A program made the translations under genes and the position numbers. DNA of 64,000 nt, taken from assembly GCF_003073045.1 (NCBI RefSeq), contig NC_037594.1:21210927-21274926 (forward strand), in the 5' to 3' direction. Below, piece by piece: positions 1 to 14,705 of this stretch. This DNA comes from Pomacea canaliculata (lineage: Eukaryota; Mollusca; Gastropoda; Architaenioglossa; Ampullariidae). The notes under the pieces were generated by a model. The model did not search any database. It was given only the letters and a program-made list of their open reading frames with translations, and had not been told where the DNA came from. Numbering within the stretch: the first letter of the stretch is position 1; every line of letters starts with the position of its first letter.

Positions 1-71
1 TTTTTCAATTCTGTGATATTCACATTCTTTTGATTATTAAAAAAAATAATAAGTGCAAAATGTGTTTTCAG

Positions 72-3000
72 GACTCAGTTGTCAAGTGCAACCCAAACCC
101 AGGTGGAGTGGATGATGATACACTCATTATCTGTGATGATATTGGAAACCCACTGAAACAGCAATCCTCTGTGATGTTTTCAGTAAGACTCAGCACTCAT
201 CGTTTGCAGGCCACAGATAAAATTCTCAACATTACAGTTTGGGTGAATACGTAAGCATACAGACTTCTGCTATAATTTGATATCTTGATTATATGTTTGC
301 TTTTATGGTGGTTCCTTCTGTGTTAAAATTTCCTGTTGAAACTTTTAAGTACACGAGACCATAGCTAATGTTTGGGATTGCTGAAATTTACAATTTTTGT
401 TTTCATCTTTTTTACTTTTTAAGCATCTCTCACACAGTTTTGTATCTTAACCTTTTGTAGATTCTTGCATAAAATACTTTGTTCTCAAAGTAAAGTGTAC
501 CAAAATATTTACATCCAACGTAGGGTGTTTGATTAGATATAAGCTCACCCAGGTCTTATGGTGAATATAAAGTCAGAATGACTACAAACATCGATAACTG
601 CATCTTGCTTTATCAGCATCTCACTTTATTTGCAGATCAAGATCAGAACACCATAACACAGTTTAAAGTAAACTCTCCTACATTAAAAGACTGCTGATTG
701 TTTCAAAAAGTCTTTAAAACAAAATTTTTCATTTGTATACCGCTCAGTTCTAACAGTGACACACTTTTATATTTTGTGCTTTTATACATTTGACAGCATG
801 AGATTATTTGGTTGATCGTCTTCACAGAAGTTATAGTGTTTGGATGTAATGAGTTTGTGTGTGTAAAGACTTAGAGGTGTTTTTTTTTAACGATTGCCAT
901 GAGCTCCATTGGTGGAGAAAATATGTGTGTCATGAATATTCATCATCATATTATTAAAAGCGAATAGAAATATTTGATAGAAGTGGTAATTTATTAAAAC
1001 TATCAATGTGGCTTGTTTGACTTAATTTTATGTTATGTGAAAATATGAAAATTTGTATGCAAACATTTCATAATTCATACTCATTAAAAAAAAATCTGCA
1101 TAATTTGTTTTTCCACATAATTTTAATCTTTAGATCTTTTTTGGAGAAATTTATATTCCTTAGAATTCAGTCGCTGGATTTTCATGATTGCTTCCTCATG
1201 GTATTTTGTATTTTTAATGATTCTTCACATCCAGGTCAAGCACAGAACAGACGCCAGAGAATGACCAAAAAGTTTTTATGTTCAATGTCATTTTGGAAGC
1301 GAAGCTTGTTCTCAGCTCGTAAGTTTATGTGTAATTTTCTTCAGTGATGTCAGTGTCAAAATCCATTCTTTTGTTCATTCATTTGTTTGTTCCTTTGTTT
1401 GTTCATTTATTTTAACACAAAAAAAGTTCTGTATGAAAAGATGTTCAACACTTAGCCAACACAAAAAAGCCTAACCATGTCAATAGGAAGTATTTCTCTT
1501 ATACTTATGTATAGCATATTTTCAAGCTTGTCAAAGAAACAGAAATAATTTATTATAGTTCATGTGAGAACTAGGTTTGATGGAGTATGACATGAAAATA
1601 GTGGGTTTTCCCTTCTTTATGGATCTAGAATCTTATATTTAATGACTGTAATGAGATAAACCCCCGTTTTATAGGGGTTGGGATAAATATAAAAGTTAAA
1701 GATGCTGAATTTATTGTTTGATAAAATAACCCCCATTATCCACCTCCACTCCCAGAAATGTTCGTCCTGATGACCAGATCCTGTGTGCTGGAGAGCCACG
1801 AGGAGCAAGTGCCATGAAGTCTGAGAAGGATATTGGTGCAGCTGTCAACCACACCTACATTGTGAGCATGCAACATTTGACATCATTTTTTAATGTATCT
1901 TGTAAACCTGTTAGCTTGCCTGGGTTGATTTCTGCTACTAAGTCTACCAGGAGTGATTTATTATTGTTGTTTAAACATTTTGATCTGTCTTTTCATTTAA
2001 GTCTATAGAGAGAGGGAGGGGGAGGGGTAAGATGGTTGCTGGAAATTTAAAAAACAAACAAAAAACTTGCTGACAAAACTCTAAACCTAGACCACCTGTT
2101 CTCAAACATGAGCTTATCAAGGGTACAAGCATTTCACTGTTTTACTACACTGATGCCTGACATAAATGCTCTTGATGCAAATAAAAAGACAGATTAAAAG
2201 CCGAACCCTCCAAAAATGTAATGATCACTCTATGCGCTACCCTGACGCCTCACATAAATGCTCCTGATGCAAATAAAAAGACATTAAAAGCTGATCCCTC
2301 CAAAAATGCCATGATCATTGCCATTCCCCCACCTCTCTCACACAGTGCAACTTTAATTATCATTTTCTTGCTTTCTCTCCTCATTTTTCCCTGCCACTGC
2401 TCCTCCCACCTTCCTCCACACAGACTAAGTTTCACTGTCATAGGGTACTCTCTTAAATTACAGTGTTGCCCATGTTCCGTTCGCAGGTAACAGTTTCTTT
2501 TGTGTGGCATCAAAAAATAAACTTGATCTTGAGCAAAGTATACCAACCAAATGTGGCCTAGGACTGTCCCATAATTAAAAAAAGATGTTCCTGCCAGATT
2601 TTGTGGGTAGTGGGGTTTGAAGTTTATTGGAGATTAAGCCACACACACACACTTTCCTGTACTCTGTCTATGAGTAACATTAAGCTAATCCTGTTCTCAT
2701 GCTTGGGCTCCTTAGTTTATTTTTTTCACACCCCTCTGACATACTTTATATACACATAGCCTTGTTTGACCTGCTATCCTTCAAATAAAAACAATATTGG
2801 ACTAAAACTTTCTAAGTGTCACGTTAGACAATATAACAGTCATTTTGTGAGAACAAAATACCAAACAGGTTCTTTATGTTCATTGACTTTAAAAAATCAA
2901 TTTGAATTGAAAAAACGTTGTAAACAGTGTTATTGACTACGAAAGGATTATACAGTTTCAGAACAGAACCAGTTGGGATCATATTGCATCATAAGTTAGG

Positions 3001-6000
3001 ATTGGACGTTGAATGTGTCTGCTTAAACTTTGTGTGCACTGTGTGCAGGCCAGTTGTGTGTGTGCATTCATGCATGTATGTTTAGGTTTGGATTTGCATG
3101 CAGTCATTGGTAGAGCTGAAATGTGTAGGCAGTATAAAGTGTATGAAAGAGTGTATTGTATATTATATATGTGTGTGTCCATGTATTTGCATGTGTATGT
3201 GTGGAGGAGTGGGTGACAGGAAAGAAATTTTTTTTAGTTTCTTTTTATATAGGTTTACATATGGTAGTGCATGTAAAAGCTTCTGCAAACATGCAACTGG
3301 TGTTTGTCCAGAAAGTGGTGACAATCATTAAGATACACTCCTTGTGCAGTATCATTTGGTAGATAATTATTATTACTTTGCACTGTATGTACTTACCTGT
3401 ACATGAACTTGGCCCAAATGTATTGTTAGATAAAAATTTTATAAAAAAAAGGTCAAGTTGGGGATAAGATGACCAAGGGACCGCAGGCAGAGATCAGAAA
3501 AGCTTTCAATACTGGATAATACTGTGAGAGCTCCTGTCATAAACCTTAATCTCTCATCAGTATTTTATTAGGGACTATTATTGGGGATTTTTAAAGCACT
3601 GCTTTAAAGTAAAGTTTATTGAAAAGTCTATTATGTGATTAAGTATTTTCAATAAAGTACTTTTTGTATGATGTTGTATTAATTATTGGTATGTGTTTAC
3701 GTTTTTATGCATTTTTGCTGATATAGTCATGCTTTTCTATTTTTGCAGGTATCCAACCGTGGCAATAACAATGTGACAAAGTCAAGACTGACCATTATGT
3801 GGCCCTATGAAGCAGGGAGTGGCGACAGTGGACAAGGAAAATATCTTCTCTACCTTATGGAGAAACCTATTGTGAGTTGAGGTTTTTGGTGGTCATGAGC
3901 TTGGAGTGACAATGGATCTTACACTTGTTGAGCTAGTTCTTTTATATTCACAAATGAAAAAAAGTTTGATACTTAGAGATGCTTTTTTTGATTGGGGGAT
4001 GTTTTGTTTTATTGTTGTATTTTTAAGCTGACATAGCATTTACCTGGTGATCTGTTTAAACTTATGCAAGCTGCTTCTCTTCAGTTTGTTTATATACACT
4101 TACAAATGCTATAGTGGCTGAAGAGGTACAAGAAGTATTGACAAATGACAAATCTTTATTTACAAGGTAACAGAATAAGTAAAAGTTATGCTCTTTACAT
4201 CTAGCCTTCTGTCTTAGTAGAATAAATTAAAAAACATTACATTATTTCAAGACAGGGCAATAAAATCTTAGAGATTATGATATGCATAAACATGGTGGTT
4301 GATATCTGAATTGACATGATTTCTTTTCTTTTTAACTCTGACTTCCAGCAAAGTGACTTTGCAATAAAAACTAGTTGGTCTCATAGTTCCCTGGCACTAT
4401 TTTTTTTACATCTTTTCTGATTTCTTTTTTGTGCCTGTCTTTTGCACCATATCATATAAATGTTTAGTCTTTTTATGTGCAGAATTTTTTTGTGGACTTT
4501 CTTGTCTTGTTTTGTGCTTCCTAAGGGCTTTTGTATTTGACCTACAGCTTTGGTTGTAGACCCATTGCCTTGAAAACTGTCCTGTTGTATTTAGCGGCAT
4601 TGGTATTTCTGTTTGTATTTAAAACATTGATCTATTTATTGGGAGGGGAACACCTTTTAATCATGGTGATAATCAGAGTTGACCTTAAATGCAGCTTACT
4701 TAGGACTATGGATCAAGGAGTAATCTGTTGTTCGATTTGTACAATACCAGATAGAAAAAGGAAAGGCAACTTGCGTCCTTGAAAATGCCGACACGGTGAA
4801 TCCTTTACAGATTAAGGTAAGATTACCTGTTCAGATATTTTGTGCTGGGGAAGTGGGGTTACACAAAAAAGAAAGATGCTGCTATCAGTTTTTAGAAAAC
4901 CTTTTTTTAATTATTAAAAATATGAATTCTCTCTTGTAACAAGTTTCCATTTTATATGGCACATTTTAGCTGGTTGATGCAAAAAAAGTATTTGAGACCA
5001 CTATAAATGAGATGAATATCATGTCTTTAAATCTGTTTGTAGACCCTCTTTGAAACAGATTTACTACATTTAAAAAAAAAGAACTTCACATGGTGATAAA
5101 ATTGTTTCAGAATCTTGCAGACATTATCTTGGAATTTGTGTGAATTAAGAATTTGATTTTTAAAATAGGTTTCCGACAATCATCTAAAATCTATGATTAT
5201 GTATTTATTCTTTAGGAGAAACTATAGGTACAGTCACTGCAATTTAAACAGGTTAAAGAAAAAAAAATTACTTTATCAGATGCAAATTCATTTACTGATT
5301 TATGAGGAGGAATTTTCATAATTATTTTTTAAAAAGGTACTGGATAAAGAGTGAAAGTTGAAGTAATACAGTAAGACCTCACTGTTAAGACCTTCCATCT
5401 TGTAATTCAAACCCCCTCATAGATACAACTCAAAATGTTCCTGATGTATTTTGCTATATAGATATCATTTCTATAATGACATATCTACTCTATTTGACTT
5501 AATGACCCACTTTTGGGGTTCAGTTACAACCTTTTTTGTGTGTTCAAAAGTATAAAGTACTTTTTTTAAATAGGCACTTTCTGGCCGACTATTTCCCTAT
5601 GTTACGACTTTCTGCAAAAATAATGTAAACTAAATTCAGCACATTTTGAAAAGAGATTGCATTTTTATTGAGTCACCAATTATTTCGACCCAAACCATAT
5701 TGTTTCAGTCACATCTACCACCCACGGGGTCAAATTGACTGCCATAAGTATACATTGTCGCAACACCAAAATTCAAATCGATTCAAAAGACAAATTGAGC
5801 ACCAATGATACAAGTAGCTATTAACGTCAAATATTACCAACATAGCCATTGCTGTTCAAATAAGTTTGGCCACCATCTTATTAAGCTGCCTTACTGGCCC
5901 TAGGCAATATGCATTCAGAGATCTCACAATGGTGCATAAACATGATTTTTTTCTTAAATCATTGGGATTTTAGAAATAAAAAGCCTTTATTATCATTAGT

Positions 6001-8836
6001 CTTTAGTTTTTTTGGGGGGTAAGGTACTGAATGTATATAGAGGCGTTTGGTTAAAATCTCATAACTGGCACATAGTAAGCATGATCTAAAGCTATAAAGA
6101 AAAGCTTTGATATGATTTTTAAGAGCTTTATTCAACATTTGAATAAATGAACTTGAATTAATATTACAGATAAGTGCAGTGCTATTCCACCATTTGTCAG
6201 TTTTCATAGCATGTGGTTAATGAGTAGTGCATGTAACTTGAGTTAATGTTTTCAGGCTGTAGAACCTCAGGCTGCTCCAGTCACAGTGGACAGAGTACAG
6301 CCATTAGATGGTGCACCTGCAGGACGTAAAAAGCGTGCAACTGAAAGTGAGAGTAGAGTCAAACGATCACAAGGATCTTTGGTAGAACTGGTCAGTATAT
6401 GAGTATGATTAGATTTGCTGATTGCCTAGGTAGATATCTCAAGTTAATGACATGATTACTTAATTCCAAAATAATGTAAGTGATGATCATGTTCTGTTAT
6501 TGCTATGAAGCAATTTTCTTTTCTTCAAACATTTCTTTTGACATGATCTTGTGAGAGACACCTTGCTTAGGTTTAAGTGCAAGGGCTGAAAGTTCTTTGT
6601 TGGTCATCACCCAAAGGAAGCCAACCAAAAAAATATTTAGTTGCCTTCTTACTTAAGCATAGTCTTCTGTCTTTGGATGCTGATATTTATGTTTTCACAT
6701 GTTTGCTTTCTATCATGTTTTTTCTACTTCATTATCTGTAGTCACATTATTTTAATTGGATTTTAGGAATCTCTATGGTGGTTTCACCACATATTCTTAA
6801 TCAGCATTGAGACTTTTCACTGTTTAAGATATTAAGCTGCACTTCTAACATATTTAGACACATAGGTCTTTCGGAACACAAAAAGGTCATAGGTAATTGT
6901 AGCATATTTTCCAAGAGTGCATCTCACTGCTTTCCTTGCTTCTTAATAAAATGATTTGTGGTCGATTCATTTTTCAGTGTGGCAAAACCTTTCAGTTTGT
7001 CCTCTTGCGCTGACAGAATACTTGAAAACATGATAAAACAAATGAAGTATAGTTTATTTGCTTTATTTTACATAAATTACAGAAAGGAATGGTGGAGTTA
7101 AATTCTGAATGTAAAATGACATATGAAATATTAGATTTAAACAACATCTTTTGCAGGGGTGCAAACAAAACACTGCCAGGTGTCACGTAATATCCTGTGA
7201 ACTTGAAAATCTGGAGGAGAAAGTGGGTTATGTACAGATTACCCTAAGAGCACGGCTGTGGGAGAGCACACTTTTGCAGGTACAGTTTCATCTCTCTAAT
7301 GAGAGTTTTTATTTGGATATTTAACCCATTACAGAACTCATTTTGTTTAGAAAGAAGTATTAGTGTTGTAGAAAGTACTTTCAAAATTCAGTCTTCAGAT
7401 AAAATCTCTTAGGTGTCTGAAGTGAAGAGTAATGCATGCAGCATTTTTGGAAAGTGATTGAATAGTGTAATATTATTTAATGTTTTTAAGACATGAAATT
7501 TTCTACCTTTTAAGGACTACAAGAGAGCAGGAGATGTGAAGATCAGCTCTTATGCTAAATTGGAGATTGACTCTGCCCTTGGTATAAAAGAAGATAAGAG
7601 TGATAATGAAGCTGAAGTGAGTAATTTCTCATTGTTCTGAGTTTCAGCAGTGTTTAATTGCTGCAATTAAACTGATTCACTACAGCAGAAATATAAATTT
7701 CAGTCTGCTGGACACTAATATGAAGATAGCATGATTGTCCACTGTTTTCTTTGGCTACATAAGATTGCTGCTTTGGCATGTTATTCATCTTTATTCTGCA
7801 CTTAGTTCATGTTTGCCATTGTGTTATCAGTATGCTGATGCTTATGTTTCTTGTGTAGCTCATTTATATTCTTTTGTGTGCTCTAAGTTGAGCTCACATT
7901 CACACAGGAAAATGTACTTTACAAATTCTTTTATTGTTCTTCGGCCATTCTTTACCATATACAGATTGACTTTAGCAACACAGCTTAATGCCAGCTTGTG
8001 CCAAATGCACTTACTGTAGAATATACTGTTTATTATTGATTGATCTAATGACAGGCATATGTTTTAAGCTTCTATGCTGCCAGTATTTTGCAAATGTGGC
8101 TAGGTCAGACATCAAAGTAATTTAAGAAAGAACTTGTATCACCAGTGTAGTCACCTGCTTTGTAGAACATCTTGCAATTCTTGATTCATGGAGAGGCTGA
8201 TGAAGTTTTTGCTTACTATTGTGTTTGTGCTGTGAATGCAGGCTGTAACTTATGCAGTGCCAGACTTCAAAGATTCTGGAGCCCAGCAAGTGATGTGGTG
8301 GGTTATTCTCCTTGCTGTGTTAGGTGGCATCATTGTACTGGCCATCATTATTTTCATCCTATACAAGGTCAGTGAAACATTATAAACAAAATGCTTCCAC
8401 ATTGTTTTTCTTTAAAGTGATCTAATGTCCCTCAGCTTTTCCCAGTGGCGACACCATAGCCAGTGAGGTTTAGCTGAAGTGTGGGTACTGCTAGTTGAAA
8501 GCTAAATTTAGGAATACAGCATTTTAACTCAAACAAATGCTTATAATTTTTCCTGGTTATTTTACTGAAGTTGCTTTCAGTTTGCATGTCGCTTCAAAAT
8601 ACTTCTGATTATTTTTTTTTTCCATCTGTCAGTCAACATTAGCACATTAGGATTTGTGGAGGCTATTTAAGTTCCTATGTTGTTGTGTATGTATTGCCAT
8701 TGATTACATACTGTGTACTTTATCATTGCAGATTGGATTCTTCAGGCGAAAAAGGCCAGAGGAAATGCAGATGTACCAGGCAGAGAAGAAAGAGCAGAAG
8801 ATGCTTGTTGAAAATGATGACGACGATGAGAAGTGA
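72..8836 (+). CDS. Integrin alpha subunit, C-terminal part (5' end outside window)
   Basis: Ten exons join in frame: 72-250, 1235-1318, 1756-1861, 3749-3871, 4751-4816, 6256-6390, 7157-7279, 7515-7616, 8242-8367 and 8732-8836 (stop). They give 382 residues, and every junction is AG/GT with matching phase. Seen: a calf-domain segment with the typical CDDIGNPL stretch, cysteine-bearing calf-2 exons, two basic cleavage sites (RKKR and RVKR, exon 6), a membrane helix starting WWVILLAVLGG (exon 9), and a cytoplasmic tail starting IGFFRRKRP and ending in acidic DDDDEK. GFFRR is the alpha-subunit juxtamembrane motif that clasps the beta subunit. Known of the family: alpha/beta heterodimers bind matrix ligands and signal to the cytoskeleton, and furin-type cleavage gives disulfide-linked heavy and light chains. 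The pattern RLWESTLLQDY resembles laminin-binding alpha subunits (alpha3/6/7, insect PS1) more than the RGD group; that subtype call is inference. The beta-propeller and thigh exons lie upstream. Confidence 0.95.
2145..2322 (+). repeat. Two-copy imperfect tandem repeat, unit about 92 bp, in an integrin intron
   Basis: Units at 2145-2236 and 2237-2322 share long runs, including GATGCAAATAAAAAGACA, CCCTCCAAAAATG and ATGATCA. They differ by scattered substitutions and small gaps. They lie inside the intron between the third and fourth integrin exons of this window. Confidence 0.75.
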
Positions 8837-11800
8837 AGAGAATGTTGCTGGAGTTTTAGTAATATCATACCTTTAATTTAAATCTTTTCTATCAGGTAGA
8901 AATGAAGAAGTTTATCTAAAATATATTCATTATGTTGGAAATAGAAAAGGGATAGTTGTTAGCGCTACTGACCAGTTTTTATTCAAATTGCTTATGTTTC
9001 CTCACAGTGTCATCTTTAAAGTTGTCTCTTTGCAAAATGAGTGTGTCTGAGACTAATTTAAGTGAAAGTCTATCATGAATACATAAGGTGTTTCTGATCA
9101 AAGTTAGAAAATTGTTCATGTAGCATTAGCTTTCTTGTATCTGCACAACCTGCATTTAAACATTTTTAGTTTCTGAGATAAATTATTTCTGTTATCTGTT
9201 GATTTATAAACTTGCCACCAGATGTTTTAATTTTAAGGCATCCAGATTGTTTACTTGTGCCTTACTCTTGAAAACTAGAATAAATATAAAAGGGGTAAGG
9301 TAAGAGTGTAAAAGGGTTGATGAACTGTCAGTTCGGTTTTCACGGGAGAAAGCATGTGGATGTGTATGGATGTGTGGAGGGATGTCTTTTTTGTATACAT
9401 TGTGGGTTGCCATGTCACATTTTAATTATAGCTGTCACCACTATGACCATGGTTTCTTACAAAAAGACACAATCAAGCAATAATTTTATTACTACTAATT
9501 TTTCTGACTTATTTTTGTCATGTTTTACCTTCACCAAATGTAACAGTTTAATAAAGTATTAAAGACTCCTCTGAAAAACAAGTCCATTTTGATGAAAATT
9601 AAAATATTATCTGTTTCTCCCACACTGTAGTGTAGTTGAGAGTGTACACGATATGAACTCATTTGTAACTTTTTTTTTGAAGCTTCAGGTAGCATTTAGT
9701 ATGGACCAGTTATTTTTTTATGCTTCAAGTCCTCTGATCTTTGCTGATGTAAATTTCTTACAATTTTGGTTATAGATTCTTCACTTGTTTTGCTCACTGC
9801 ATATAATTTCATTGTGTCCATTTTGCTTATATATAAGCAGCTAAGAAATTTGCTTAAACTCATGCAGATTTTAAAAGAAGGTGTATTTAATTCATTCTGC
9901 TAAAATTTTGTGACTGATTTGTTGTGGCTGCTTGTGAATTTTGGAGCACTGGATCAGATTTGTGACGATCTCATGTTTACTACTCATCAGGGATGATGCA
10001 TAAGTTGCCTAAATGATACAGGATGGGATTGCTTGTTTTGGACCATGTGCACACAGAAGTGACAGGAGTTTGTGTTTCAATTTTAATCAAGAATTTAAAA
10101 TTTGTCAATTTTAAAGTCTCTTTTTGTTCGTTTGAAAACAAAGCTTTGACGGAATTTGGTGCCAAGTGAGCTAGGTTTGAGGTGGCTTTTAGTTTCAGGA
10201 ATAACATGTGATCTGTGATGTGTGTGCTGTTTTGAACACACATTTGTGCAAGTTAAAAAACACAGCTCAAAGATGCTGATGTTAGTAACTGAAGTGAGGT
10301 TTTAAAATAAGCTCAGACTTCAATGATATCTTTTCCTAAGTGTTGCTGCTGTCCATATATGATATTTTCTTTCTAAAGCTGCATCAGCACTATGTTTTTC
10401 AAAATAGCAGTGAACAAAATATTTGTGCTAGGAAATTTGTTTAATCTGTGGATGAAATGTGAGGCTTTTTTCAATTTTATTTATTTTTGTTGGTGTTTGC
10501 AAGGTCAGGTTCTGTTTGAACTGGCAGGCTATGCTATGTTGTCTTCTCAGTCCTCACGTTTACCCAAACTGCCACATTATGATAAAGCCGCCAAAGATAT
10601 AAACTAACATGGTTGCTTTGTTAGTTTGGTGCTATTTAACATGTAACTACCTGCATCAGCAGAAAATATTGTAGGGGAGTAACTTGTGTGCATGCATGAC
10701 TGGATGTGAATGTGCCATGCATTGCATGAAGACTAGCATCTTATTCTTGCCACATTTTGCGAGATTGATCTTGTTTACTCCATTTTCTCATACCATTCAT
10801 CAATAGAAGTGGCATGAGATAATGTCTAAATTTGAAAAGTTTTCTTTGGGTACCTTTATGAGATTAAGAATTGTTGATCTGTGTGAATTTTGTATGCTTT
10901 TTAAAACAGTTTTATGGTTCTTTTTTGTGGGGGAGGTGGGGGGGTCCCAGTAAACGACTATCCTCAAGATGAATTATCTTGAACTGTAAACGAGTATCAA
11001 ATGTCAAATTAGTTCTGTTATTCAGCTATACAGTGTGATAGGATCTACTTTGTTCAGCTAAAATAGGTTTTGAGCTTGTAACATAATCTGTTATGACATG
11101 ACTGTCATTCTGTAAAAATGTGACTTTTCATATCAGCTTAAAGAGAGATTGAAGTCCCTCAAGTTATCCTAATAATCTCTGAGCATTGTCCTTCAATCGA
11201 GCATGAAAAGTGGGTAGTGGATAAGATTTCTTTGGATAGGAGTTTTGTCTTTTTTTTTCATTTCTTTTGACAATCTAGTGTTTAAAAGAACATGAAAAAA
11301 ACTAGAAGATGACACTTTTTCAAATAACTAAAATTTAGTGATTTGATACAGTCTTCATCTAATCTTATAAAAGCATTCCACTGCATTATGTACCCACCTC
11401 TGCATTTGTAACAGAAGTAAATAAATTTTTATATATCCCCATTTCTTGCACATTTCGCATGCAATTGAAAATCATTAATCTGTATATATGGAGTGACTGG
11501 TGTTTTTTCTTTTGTACAACCATTATAGCTTGCATATTTTTAAGTTTTAATGCTTTTTTTCAGATTTTGCAGACTGGAGTTAGCAAAGTGTATTTAAGTT
11601 CTCATGTCATTTACTGTATTTATTCTGAACCTTGAAACCTTATGCTCAATACATAAATTAGTAAGGATCTTGTGGTCCTGCTAGACTGGATTTCTCTATC
11701 CCCCATGATATGTATTTTTGAGTTACTTCAGTGTATGTAAGGTTAGTGATATAATTTTTTGTATTTTTCTCCTTTAGGATAGGTACGCAGATGCTTTTTC

Positions 11801-12657
11801 AAGATGTATGATGTGTGCGTGCATGTATGTCAGTGTTAAAAAGTAGCATTTCATTTAAGTCATCATCTTTTATCAATCTATTTTTAAAATGTAGCTATTC
11901 TTTTATTACAGTTTCCATACACCCATTCTCACATCTGGTTTTGTGCAATTGGCACAGCCTTCTGGATTTTTTATAAAATCTCTGATCTGTATATCTTTGT
12001 ATTATGTGTATGGAATAAATTTAAATTATCCTGTTGGGAGACTTCTGTAGCAGCACATTGTAAGAATATGCCTCAACTTCAAACCTTCACATCACACACT
12101 AGATAGGTCTCTCTTCTAGAGAGTAAATGTTTACAAAATCAGTTTAAACTGTTAAAGGGAAGAGGTTGAAAGGATTGTGGAAAAAAATGGAGTGAACATT
12201 AAAAAATGAGATTTTGATTGTTACATAGGCTCAAATTATGGTATATTTTGCACATTTATCTTGGCAGGAATGTGTAGCAAATATGTATATAAAGATTTTG
12301 TTCATAGTATTTCATCTAGTAACTTTATTCTTTGCTACGGATTTGCTTTTTTAAATGTACTGTTATCTCATGCAAATATGTTGTGTTTCCTGCATGTTGT
12401 AATTTTATTTTGTATTTTATTTTTGTTTGTTCCCTACATTAAATTATCCTTCATTTATTATTTTCAGACTATAGCTACTCTAGATGTGAATTTATTTTCT
12501 CTGTGGCATCTTGAACATAACAAGATAGTGTAAATGTTCCTACTTTAAGAGAACTGATGAGAGCTGTCATGCTGAAAACCTCAAGGATACTATTTAGACT
12601 GTTTAAACCAAGTAAAGATAAACATGAAGTGGGTCAACATATGTATTAAAACATATA
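8837..12657 (+). other. Integrin 3' UTR and downstream AT-rich sequence
   Basis: No coding exon is visible. AATAAA hexamers that could end the integrin transcript lie at 9279-9284 and 9550-9555, and more occur further on. The very long AT-rich stretch, without any recognisable exon before the convergent FAM136A gene, fits either a long 3' UTR with several poly(A) sites or plain intergenic DNA. Transcript data would be needed to place the end. Confidence 0.5.
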
Positions 12658-12742
12658 GACTAGACTTATGCCTCATAAATGTACAAGGTGTCAAAGATGA
12701 AAGGGTAATTATATGCTTGTACTGGCATTAATAAAAGTTAAA
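12658..12742 (+). repeat. 85-bp perfect direct repeat, copy 1
   Basis: Begins GACTAGACTTATGCC and ends AATAAAAGTTAAA. It is identical over 85 bp to 14706-14790; the flanks do not match. It carries an AATAAA at 12730-12735. Confidence 0.95.
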
Positions 12743-14705
12743 CTCTATTTATGTCTTCACATTCCCATTGTAGGTCTTGGTTAGAATTCTTACTTGTAAG
12801 GAAAAAAGTGATGTTTTTTGGTGGAGGGTGGGAGGAGAAATCAGCAATGGCATATTTGAAGCTTATTTGGTCCAGCAGCTTGTAAGAGGTCCCTTTGTCC
12901 AGGTATCAATGGAAGGCAAAAGATGAATTTAGAAGGTTGAATAGTCTTCCACCCACTGTGATCACCTATTCTTTGGACCAGCGGATCCTACTTTCACCAC
13001 TACCCTTCTTTGTATAGAAATTGTTGATTAAATGACTTTAGCCAACTGGCAGGCTGTCATTTTGTGCAACAGGATGTTCAAGATCATCTGTACGTGTTTG
13101 ATGATTAAGTTTATTATTTTATGTGCTTCCGCCATGAAGAGGCATCATTTGAGATAACCTCTCCACATGTACATATAGCTTAGCTGCTGACCAAGTCTAA
13201 TGTTTTGTGTTGTGCGCTGAAATAGAGTGTTTCACTTTTGTAAAATTATATTTTCCTTCCCTTGGACTGCATTTAATGTCTTTGCTGGGAATGCTTTGCT
13301 ATCCTTGGACAATGTCCCATAGGTGATAAACATATTTGCTAGTAAAGAATGGTCCTTGTATCCATAACAAATCTGTACAGAATTTTCCACTAAAAAAGGA
13401 TTTCATTTCTGCAGAATTTTATTTGGTCAGTATATGACATTCCACTTTGAAATATATTTATTTGAGGTCCTGGCAACAGATTTTGAACACCTTTAAATAA
13501 AACTGTTTTGGGGATGTGGGGTGTGTAGCTCATTTGCAGATTTCCAAGATTTAAAGGAAAAAAAATAATTGTGTCTGATTTCAGCACTTCCTAAATTTGT
13601 GATCTTGCTAAGATGAGAAGTACATTTTGGTCAGCAGCTGTTTTTACTTTTTGAAAACATTTATTATTGAAATGACCAAACCTTTTCAAAATTTACAAAT
13701 ACTTTTCCATATCTATGCTGCATTTAAATAATTGCAGTGAGTGAAAGTAGTGTGCGTATGTGTGCACACATACATTGTATGCATGAGAGTGTTCATGCAT
13801 TTTGAATAGCCACGAATGGTCATTATTGCATAGAATGTTTATACATTCACATGTCAAGACATGTCATGACACTACTCTTGTTTTCAGGAATAGAAATATT
13901 CTGCCTTCACCCAGCTGCATTCTGCAATGAACAATGCCTTTATTCTTGTGGTTTTTGAGAATCATTAGTCATGTTCTGCCAGCTGTGCATTTGCACCACC
14001 TTATTTCCCCCACCCCCTTAAAACTCTTAACTTATTTGCTTTATGGTGAATCCATGAGGCATATATTTATTTCCATGGGTGATTCCAGATGAGACTTGTG
14101 GAGTGCCTTTGTTTTTGAGTTCAAAAACATCGTTGTCTTTGCCATTCCATATAAAATGCTGACTGGTGAAAAGAGCAGGGAGTTTTTAATGTTCGAAGTC
14201 CAATCTGCTTAAAAAGGCAATTCTACTGCCTTGCAGTCAAAGCCTATTTAAATGACAAACTATGGATGGAAACGCCACCATTATGCAGAAAAATAAGTCC
14301 TTTGGGTTTTTGTTTGGACTGACAAAATGCCTGAACTTTTCAGGTTCAAGCCAGAAAGTGCGATTACATGTATTTAGACCATGTTTATCAACTTTGATTA
14401 AAAGCAGTATACATTTTTTTTTATTTTCCATGGTAGTATATTTACATGGCTTCTAGCATTCCATCACTTAAATAGCATTATACATTGACCTTTGCTTATT
14501 ATAATTGTCAGGTATTCATTTTTACTTTGATCTGACATTTAATGATGGTATCTTTAAAATCATCAGTGTCATGCTAAAGTCTAGTTTTTGTACTGTCCAT
14601 ATTTTAATGGCAATTATACTTTGTAGCTTTACTGGTAGCAGGCATGAAGTGCTAACTTTGCTGCAGTGAGTGCAGATTTTCATCTCCCTTACACTGTTAG
14701 TCTTT

